From JASFRS01 sp050114795 (GTDB taxonomy: Bacteria > Pseudomonadota > Alphaproteobacteria > Sphingomonadales > CAKZYD01), in contig JASFRS010000161.1 of NCBI GenBank assembly GCA_050114795.1, forward strand, positions 1-5,474: a stretch of DNA of 5,474 bases, written 5' to 3'. A model generated the notes under the pieces. The model searched no databases, was not told the DNA's origin, and saw nothing but the letters and a program-made list of their open reading frames with translations. Positions 1 to 4,404 of this stretch are shown in pieces. The translations under genes were made by a program, and so were the position numbers. Numbering within the stretch: the stretch's first letter is position 1; every line of letters begins with the position of its first letter.

Positions 1-102
1 ATGATTGTCGAAGCGCCCCAGGACATGTTAGAGAACCCGCCCGTCGACATTTATGAACATGACGATGAAGGTGACGAATTTTTCGACGTTTCGGAGCAGT
101 AA
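1..102 (+). CDS. dnaX: C-terminal tail of probable DNA polymerase III subunit gamma/tau (partial)
   Basis: Frame 1 is open from the window edge to a TAA at 100-102 and gives 33 residues, very acidic towards the end (EHDDEGDEFFDVSEQ). The gene is cut by the left edge; the ATG at base 1 is probably an internal methionine, not the start. The tail itself has no diagnostic motif. The call rests on position: the next genes are ybaB and recR, and dnaX-ybaB-recR is a widely conserved bacterial order. Alphaproteobacterial DnaX proteins also commonly end in an acidic, poorly conserved tail. In the family, DnaX is the ATPase of the clamp loader that places the beta clamp on DNA. The stop codon lies one base before the ATG of ybaB, which suggests cotranscription and coupled translation. 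An unrelated acidic protein cannot be excluded without the upstream sequence. Confidence 0.65.
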   Translation: MIVEAPQDMLENPPVDIYEHDDEGDEFFDVSEQ

Positions 103-103
103 G

Positions 104-427
104 ATGAAGAATTTCAGCGAGATGCTGAAAAAGGCCCAGACCATGCAGGCCAAAATGCAGGAAATGCAGGACGACCTGGAAAATCTGGTCGCTGAAGGCC
201 AATCCGGTGCTGGCATGGTGCAAATCACGGTGAATGGCAAAGGCTATGTTAAAGGCTTAAAAATAGACCCCAGCTTGATGAAAGCGGATGAGGTGGAGAT
301 TTTGGAAGACTTGATTACTGCCGCCTATGCCGATGCACGCGCCAAGGCTGATGAAAAAGCGCAGGAAAAAATGGCAGAACTCACCCAGGGTATGAATTTG
401 CCCGCGGGTATGAAGCTGCCCTTTTAA
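104..427 (+). CDS. ybaB: YbaB/EbfC family nucleoid-associated protein
   Basis: This encodes a 107-residue protein, the usual length of the YbaB/EbfC family, whose members are small dimeric DNA-binding proteins of the nucleoid. The N-terminal third is a charged helix rich in Met, Gln and Lys (residues 1-30, MKNFSEMLKKAQTMQAKMQE), as expected for the family's helical, dimer-associated region. A Gly-rich turn and beta strands follow (SGAGMVQITVNGKGYVKGLKIDP, residues 34-56), then a C-terminal helix with the typical ITAAYADARAKADE pattern (71-84). An upstream in-frame ATG at 53 would add 17 residues but lies inside the preceding gene. The ATG at 104 has a GGAG Shine-Dalgarno at 93-96, seven bases away, and gives the normal family N-terminus, so it is preferred. 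The location between probable dnaX and recR is the conserved one. A role linked to replication or recombination repair is inferred from context only. Confidence 0.95.
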   Translation: MKNFSEMLKKAQTMQAKMQEMQDDLENLVAEGQSGAGMVQITVNGKGYVKGLKIDPSLMKADEVEILEDLITAAYADARAKADEKAQEKMAELTQGMNLPAGMKLPF

Positions 428-441
428 AGGACCTTGGCCCC

Positions 442-1038
442 ATGGCCTCCAGCGATATAGAGCTGCTTATTCAGCATTTATCCAAATTACCCGGGCTTGG
501 CCCCCGCTCGGCCCGCCGTGCTGTCTTACATTTATTGAAGAAGCGCGAAGGCGTGATGCTGCCACTTATCCGGTCCATGCAAGCAGTCGCTGATAATATC
601 AAAAGCTGTTCCATCTGCGGCAACGCAGATACCCATGACCCCTGTCATATCTGTTCCGATCCAAGGCGCGATGAAAGCTTGATTTGCGTGGTGGAAGAGG
701 TGGCGGATCTCTGGGCACTTGACCGCGCCCATGCTTTTGGCGGGAAATATCACGTATTGGGTGGCGTGCTCTCAGCCATTGATGGAATCACGCCGGATGA
801 CCTGAATATTCACAGTCTTGAAAAACGTATCGAGGCGGGCGGAATCAAAGAAATTGTTCTCGCCCTATCCGCGACTGTAGACGGCCAGACGACAGCTCAT
901 GTGCTGCGTGACCGCTTAAGTTCCTATGATATAACCATTTCCAGCCTGGCCCACGGCGTGCCTGTGGGTGGCGAGTTGGATTATCTGGATGACGGAACGC
1001 TCTTGCAAGCTATGCGGGAACGGCGACCTGTCTCTTGA
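442..1038 (+). CDS. recR: Recombination mediator protein RecR
   Basis: This encodes a 198-residue protein, close to the roughly 200 residues usual for RecR. RecR works with RecO (and RecF) to load RecA on SSB-coated single-stranded DNA during gap repair. All family parts are visible in order: an N-terminal helix-hairpin-helix (LPGLGPRSARRAVLHLL, residues 16-32); a four-cysteine zinc finger (C56, C59, C68, C71 in CSICGNADTHDPCHIC); and a Toprim domain from about residue 80 (SLICVVEEVADLWALDR). The conserved C-terminal stretch includes LALSATVDGQTTAHVL and the Walker-like segment SLAHGVPVGGELDYLDDGTL. The start is ATG 442, preceded by AAAGGA at 426-431, which overlaps the ybaB stop codon; only 14 bases separate the genes. 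No key residue appears to be missing. It is the last member of the dnaX-ybaB-recR trio and is probably cotranscribed with it. Confidence 0.97.
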   Translation: MASSDIELLIQHLSKLPGLGPRSARRAVLHLLKKREGVMLPLIRSMQAVADNIKSCSICGNADTHDPCHICSDPRRDESLICVVEEVADLWALDRAHAFGGKYHVLGGVLSAIDGITPDDLNIHSLEKRIEAGGIKEIVLALSATVDGQTTAHVLRDRLSSYDITISSLAHGVPVGGELDYLDDGTLLQAMRERRPVS

Positions 1039-1043
1039 TTTTT

Positions 1044-1055
1044 TTGTGTTATATT
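1044..1055 (+). promoter_or_regulatory. Possible extended -10 promoter for def-fmt-truA
   Basis: The 58-base gap between recR and def contains TGTTATATT at 1047-1055. This reads as an extended -10 element (TG, one base, then TATATT, five of six matches to TATAAT). No good -35 box lies at the right distance; the best, CTGTCT at 1028-1033, matches only three positions. Extended -10 promoters can work without a strong -35, so this could let def-fmt-truA be transcribed independently of the upstream genes. The consensus is from E. coli-type sigma-70 promoters and the evidence is weak. Confidence 0.3.
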
Positions 1056-1096
1056 CCTACCTGTGACTTGAGAATATTGCCTTGGAGTTTAAAAAC

Positions 1097-1606
1097 GTGG
1101 CCATTTTGCCCATCATCGAAGCACCGGATCCCCGGTTGAAAGTCAAATCCACCCCGGTTGACAAGGTGGATGATGAACTGCGCGCTTTGATGGATGACAT
1201 GTTGGAGACCATGTATGCGGCACCCGGTATTGGCTTGGCGGCTATCCAGGTTGGTGTGCCTAAACGGATCCTCGTCATTGACCTGCAGGAAGATGAGGAA
1301 CGCGTCCCACGTTATTTCGTCAATCCAGTCATTGAGCAAGCCAGCGACGATTTGAATGTCTATAATGAAGGCTGTCTCTCGGTCCCTGAGCAATATGCCG
1401 AAATTGAACGCCCTAAAAAATGCCGTGTGCGCTATTTGGACTATGACGGCAATGAACAAGTGGAAGACATGAACGGCCTGCTTGCCACCTGCTTCCAGCA
1501 TGAGATGGACCATTTAGAGGGCATCCTCTTCATCGACCATCTCTCCAGCCTCAAACGGCAAATGATTTTGCGCAAATTAGCAAAGGCCAAAAAGGCCAGC
1601 GCTTGA
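1097..1606 (+). CDS. def: Peptide deformylase
   Basis: This encodes an iron-type peptide deformylase, which removes the formyl group from the N-terminal methionine of nascent proteins at the ribosome. The three family motifs are intact: GIGLAAIQ (residues 44-51), EGCLSVP (91-97, metal ligand C93) and QHEMDHLEG (134-142, metal ligands H135 and H139, catalytic E136). The length of 169 residues equals that of the E. coli enzyme. Start choice: a TTG at 1082 also opens the frame, but it overlaps the only good Shine-Dalgarno (GGAG, 1084-1087). That site is nine bases before GTG 1097, and GTG gives the typical N-terminus MAILPIIEAPDPRLK. I therefore take GTG as the start. The C-terminus is lysine/alanine rich (KLAKAKKASA). 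The gene is followed after 14-32 bases by fmt, its functional partner, as in many bacteria. Confidence 0.96.
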   Translation: MAILPIIEAPDPRLKVKSTPVDKVDDELRALMDDMLETMYAAPGIGLAAIQVGVPKRILVIDLQEDEERVPRYFVNPVIEQASDDLNVYNEGCLSVPEQYAEIERPKKCRVRYLDYDGNEQVEDMNGLLATCFQHEMDHLEGILFIDHLSSLKRQMILRKLAKAKKASA

Positions 1607-1620
1607 CGCTTTAGTCAAAG

Positions 1621-2562
1621 ATGCTTAAGCGACGGGACATGGAACATAAATCTCGCCGCATAGCCTTTATGGGCACACCGCCTTTTGCGGCTCAAGCTCT
1701 GCAAGCGCTTCATGACGCCGGTCATGATATCGTCTGTGTCTATTCTCAACCGCCCAGGCCTGCCGGGCGTGGGAAAGCGCCGCGCAAAACTGCGGTACAT
1801 GAATTAGCGGAAAAACTAAGCATTGAGGTCCGCACACCTGCCAGTCTAAAAGGCGAAGAGGAGCAACAGGCTTTTCGGGATTTAAACCTGGATGTAGCTG
1901 TGGTTGCTGCCTATGGGCTTATTTTGCCCCAGGCCATATTGGATACGCCTGAATTTGGGTGTTTAAATATTCACGCGTCTCTGCTGCCTCGCTGGCGTGG
2001 GGCAGCACCCATTGAGCGGGCGATTTTAGCAGGTGATGAAAAGACAGGCATTTGCATCATGCAGATGGAAGCGGGTTTGGATACGGGTCCTGTGTTGCTC
2101 CAGGCAGAAACGCCCATCACTGCGCAAGATACGGGGCAAAGCCTTCATGACCGTTTAGCTGAAATGGGCGCTGCTCTCATTGTCGACGCCTTAGCGAGAC
2201 TGGAAGACCTTGAACCCAAAGTGCAAGACGACAGCTTGGCCACTTATGCGTCCAAGATAGACAAAGGCGAAGCGCGGCTGGACTTTAGCAAGAATGCGCA
2301 GGAATTGGACCGGGTTATTCGTGCGTTCAACCCGCGCCCAGGAGCCTTTTTTGAATTGAACGGCGAACGTATCAAAATACTCCAAGCTGAAGTTTTGAAC
2401 GAGAGTGGCGAAGCTGGTACGCTTCTCGACGATGCGTTTACAATCGGCTGTGGTGAAGGTGCGATTCGTCCCCTATTGCTCCAACGTGCGGGCAAAAAAG
2501 CGATGCGGCTTGAGGAAGTTCTACGCGGCTTTTCCGTCCCTAAAAACACGGTGCTGGGATGA
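1621..2562 (+). CDS. fmt: Methionyl-tRNA formyltransferase
   Basis: This enzyme transfers a formyl group from 10-formyltetrahydrofolate to methionyl-initiator tRNA, making the substrate for translation initiation. With the start at 1621 it has 313 residues (E. coli enzyme: 315). The N-terminal catalytic domain begins at RRIAFMGTPPFAAQAL (12-27) and holds the triad Asn116 and His118 (CLNIHASLLPRWRGAAPI) plus Asp154 (GLDTGPVL). The SLLPRWRG loop is the folate-binding signature. The C-terminal tRNA-binding domain covers roughly 210-313 (YASKIDKGEARLDF, then IRAFNPRPGAFF). The start is uncertain: ATG 1621 has almost no Shine-Dalgarno and sits directly after a small hairpin (1603-1618). ATG 1639 would give a 307-residue protein whose conserved core begins five residues in; its ribosome site is also weak. 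The stop overlaps the truA start, so def, fmt and truA are probably one operon. Confidence 0.96.
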   Translation: MLKRRDMEHKSRRIAFMGTPPFAAQALQALHDAGHDIVCVYSQPPRPAGRGKAPRKTAVHELAEKLSIEVRTPASLKGEEEQQAFRDLNLDVAVVAAYGLILPQAILDTPEFGCLNIHASLLPRWRGAAPIERAILAGDEKTGICIMQMEAGLDTGPVLLQAETPITAQDTGQSLHDRLAEMGAALIVDALARLEDLEPKVQDDSLATYASKIDKGEARLDFSKNAQELDRVIRAFNPRPGAFFELNGERIKILQAEVLNESGEAGTLLDDAFTIGCGEGAIRPLLLQRAGKKAMRLEEVLRGFSVPKNTVLG

Positions 2563-3311
2563 CACGCTATAAGCTGACCATCGAATATGACGGACGACCT
2601 TTTGTCGGCTTTCAACGCCAGGACAATGGCCCCAGCGTGCAAGCGGTTTTAGAACGCGCCATCAAAGCCTATAGCGGGGAAGACGCCACCGTCTATTGCG
2701 CCGGACGTACAGATGCAGGTGTGCATGCGCGCGGTCAGGTGGTTCATGTGGATTTGGAACGCGGCGATGATGCTTTTGTGGTGATGAACGCCACCAACGC
2801 CCATATGCGCGGCTTAGGCGTGGCCGTTTTGGACGCGCAAGAAGTCAGTGAAGATTTTCATGCCCGTTTTTCAGCCATCGGGCGGCGGTATCTTTACCGC
2901 ATTATCAACCGTCGGGCGCCATTGACTTTTGACAGGGGTCTTGCGTGGCGCGTGCCCGTCGAGCTGGATGCTGTCATCATGCATGAAGCGGCACAATTGC
3001 TTAAAGGTCAGCATGACTTCACCACCTTCCGCCATGTTCATTGCCAGGCGCAGTCGCCTATCAAGACTTTGGATGAATTGCGGATTGAACGGCTGGGTGA
3101 GGACATTCATGTTCATGTGTCCGCACGCTCTTTCCTCCACCATCAAGTTCGATCTATGGTCGGTTGTCTGAAACTGGTGGGCGAAGGGAAATGGAGTGCG
3201 AGGGATTTGAAAGATGCACTCGATGCCAAAGACCGGGCCGCATTGGGATTAAACGCCCCTAGTGATGGGCTTTATTTCATGGAAGCGCTTTATCAGGCAC
3301 CACCATCTTGA
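2559..3311 (+). CDS. truA: tRNA pseudouridine(38-40) synthase TruA
   Basis: TruA converts uridines 38, 39 and 40 in the tRNA anticodon arm to pseudouridine. The 250-residue product is a normal size for the family. Visible motifs are the N-terminal strand YKLTIEYDGRPFVGFQRQ (4-21), the catalytic loop CAGRTDAGVHARGQVVH (47-63) with the nucleophile Asp52, and the RRYLYRI segment (109-115) with the active-site tyrosine Y111. They also include FTTFRHVHCQAQSPIKTLDEL (154-174) and SFLHHQVRSMVG (191-202) with the conserved arginine R198. The start ATG overlaps the fmt stop in an ATGA, which implies translational coupling. The 3' end overlaps the oppositely oriented lysR-type gene by 19 bases, and no terminator is visible after the stop. 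Nothing appears truncated or mutated. Confidence 0.97.
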   Translation: MTRYKLTIEYDGRPFVGFQRQDNGPSVQAVLERAIKAYSGEDATVYCAGRTDAGVHARGQVVHVDLERGDDAFVVMNATNAHMRGLGVAVLDAQEVSEDFHARFSAIGRRYLYRIINRRAPLTFDRGLAWRVPVELDAVIMHEAAQLLKGQHDFTTFRHVHCQAQSPIKTLDELRIERLGEDIHVHVSARSFLHHQVRSMVGCLKLVGEGKWSARDLKDALDAKDRAALGLNAPSDGLYFMEALYQAPPS

Positions 3312-4225
3312 ACATGGTCATTGCGGACTAATGCCCTTATCCGGTCCCTAAGCCACTGATGACCTGCATCATTGTTGTGACGATTGCCCCATATCATGAA
3401 AAACTGCTGATCATTCATGGTTTTCGATAATTCCAGCAGCTTCAATCCGTATTGATGTTGAACGGCATTTGCATAAACGCGCGGCACCATGCCAATCAAG
3501 TCAGTCTGGCCGACAATCCGGGCGATTGCGCCCACACTGGACACACGTGCTGCATGACGCCTTATAGGTGCTTCCAAAATGTTTATTTTTTCCATATTCG
3601 CCAACCGCCCAGGTCGCAAATTAAGCCCTATATGTTTTTCATTTTTCAAGTCGTCATTGGTAAGTTTACGTCTTTTGCCTAGGCGCGGATGTGACAAACG
3701 GGCAATAGCGACAAGATCAACGGGGCATAAGGGCTCAACACACAGCTCAGTCATTTTTGGCGGCTTTAGGAAAACAGCCAGTTCAAATCTGTCCGTCAAC
3801 AGACCTTGTTCAATATTTTGGCTCATCGGCAAAGCGTAATCAAAGCTCACTTGGCTGTCGCTTGGCAGATCATTGATAAGCGCTGGGAGAATAAACGGCT
3901 CCAGTGGTTCCGCAACGATAATTCGAAACTCCCGCTTTGAGCGAGCAGGATTAAAATAGTCATCGTCACAAAGGCCTGCATAGATTAGCTGTAAAGCTTG
4001 GCGGGTAGGCCCAATCAATCGCATGGCTTTTGGTGTCGGCGATACCCCACGGCCTGAACGCATGAAAAGCCGATCATCCACCATAGACCTTAACCGCCCC
4101 AGCGCATTCGATATGGTCGGCTGACTCACGCCCATATTCCGCGCGGCCTCAGACACATTCCCCGCTGAATAAATCGCATCAAAAACGACAAGAAGATTAA
4201 GATCAATATCCCGTAAATCGCGCAT
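3293..4225 (-). CDS. LysR-family transcriptional regulator
   Basis: This is a 310-residue, full-length LysR-type regulator. It has an N-terminal winged helix-turn-helix (residues 7-65: IDLNLLVVFDAIYSAGNVSEAA, then MGVSQPTISNALGRLR with the recognition helix about 34-46, and the wing DDRLFMRSGRGVSPTPKA). A linker helix follows, then a periplasmic-binding-protein-like effector domain from about 97 (KREFRIIVAEPLEPFILPAL) to about 300. The DLNLLVVFDA opening resembles the NodD/SyrM/LeuO-like branch, but the effector cannot be guessed. Start choice: an ATG at 4258 would add 11 residues (MIVGMLQWDLV) but has no ribosome site. The ATG at 4223-4225 has GGGA seven bases upstream and gives the usual LysR N-terminus (MRDLRDIDLN). 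The gene converges on truA (19-base overlap) and diverges from the secreted repeat protein gene. LysR regulators often control themselves and a divergent neighbour, so that gene is the first candidate target. This is inference. Confidence 0.93.
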   Translation of the reverse strand: MRDLRDIDLNLLVVFDAIYSAGNVSEAARNMGVSQPTISNALGRLRSMVDDRLFMRSGRGVSPTPKAMRLIGPTRQALQLIYAGLCDDDYFNPARSKREFRIIVAEPLEPFILPALINDLPSDSQVSFDYALPMSQNIEQGLLTDRFELAVFLKPPKMTELCVEPLCPVDLVAIARLSHPRLGKRRKLTNDDLKNEKHIGLNLRPGRLANMEKINILEAPIRRHAARVSSVGAIARIVGQTDLIGMVPRVYANAVQHQYGLKLLELSKTMNDQQFFMIWGNRHNNDAGHQWLRDRIRALVRNDHVQDGGA

Positions 4226-4260
4226 AACCAAATCCCACTGAAGCATGCCAACTATCATTC

Positions 4261-4280
4261 ATAATTGTAATAACAACTAT
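4261..4280. promoter_or_regulatory. Imperfect inverted repeat, candidate LysR-type operator
   Basis: This 20-base dyad has arms ATAnTTGT and ACAAnTAT; eight of the ten base pairs match and its centre is AT-rich. It lies 36-55 bases upstream of the preferred lysR start, where an autoregulatory operator would be expected. The symmetry is seen directly. Binding by the neighbouring regulator is inferred, and the dyad is not an exact T-N11-A LysR box, because its centre falls between two bases. Confidence 0.4.
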
Positions 4281-4301
4281 TTCCAATATTTGTATTGTCA
4301 A
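4274..4301 (-). promoter_or_regulatory. Possible lysR promoter
   Basis: On the minus strand a perfect TTGACA (-35 consensus) lies at 4301-4296. The matching -10 is poor: TAGTTG at 4279-4274 after a 16-base spacer, sharing only its first two bases and little else with TATAAT. A weak, activator-dependent promoter would fit a LysR gene. The proposed -10 overlaps the inverted repeat at 4261-4280, and the spacer contains the one at 4284-4297. Confidence 0.3.
4284..4297. repeat. Short perfect inverted repeat in the divergent promoter region
   Basis: The arms CAATA (4284-4288) and TATTG (4293-4297) are perfect inverted copies around a four-base TTTG spacer. The repeat lies three bases beyond the larger dyad and could be a second half of the same operator region. 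Five-base arms occur by chance fairly easily in AT-rich DNA, so this is only suggestive. Confidence 0.3.
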
Positions 4302-4304
4302 TTT

Positions 4305-4323
4305 TCAAGCATTCATTAACCAT
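4305..4323 (+). promoter_or_regulatory. Candidate CtrA binding site
   Basis: The sequence reads TCAA, seven bases, then TTAACCAT. The response regulator CtrA of alphaproteobacteria binds TTAA-N7-TTAA(C), with TTAACCAT as the well-known half site. Here the right half is perfect and the left half has one mismatch, at exactly the correct spacing. It lies 82 bases before the start codon of the secreted protein gene and points towards it. If functional, it would link that gene to cell-cycle, motility or surface programmes. The motif is seen directly; the function is inferred. Confidence 0.4.
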
Positions 4324-4354
4324 AACAAAGGCTTAGAGGGGTAACGTCGCAAAT

Positions 4355-4384
4355 TTCACCAGGGCCTTCTTAAACCAATATATG
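4355..4384 (+). promoter_or_regulatory. Weak sigma-70-like promoter candidate for the secreted repeat protein
   Basis: TTCACC (4355-4360, four of six matches to TTGACA) and TATATG (4379-4384) are separated by 18 bases. Transcription would then begin about 14 bases before the ribosome site of the gene starting at 4405. The matches are modest and other choices exist in this AT-rich stretch, so this is a low-confidence reading. Confidence 0.2.
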
Positions 4385-4404
4385 CGGTGATAAAGGGGAT
4401 ATTC

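Noticed and set aside
1039..1045. Run of seven T right after the recR stop, possible intrinsic terminator
   Set aside because: No GC-rich stem precedes the T run; the bases before it do not form a convincing hairpin.
1049..1513. Long minus-strand open frame opposite def
   Set aside because: It covers the peptide deformylase motifs on the other strand and reads as a shadow; no recognisable protein features.
1603..1618. Hairpin TTGAC/GTCAA spanning the def stop codon, possible terminator or fmt translation control
   Set aside because: The stem is only five pairs with no following T run, and def and fmt look like one operon. It may slightly disfavour the 1621 start but is not worth a feature of its own.
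3452..3839. Plus-strand open frames opposite the LysR gene
   Set aside because: They lie wholly antisense to a well-supported full-length LysR gene, have no family motifs, and are explained by its codon structure.
4328..4377. Leader resembling a c-di-GMP (GEMM) riboswitch, from the GTCGCAAA and CTTAAACCA segments
   Set aside because: Only short stretches resemble the motif. The paired stems and tetraloop of that class cannot be drawn, and the AAGGC/GCCTT pairing alone is too weak. A covariance-model search would settle it.
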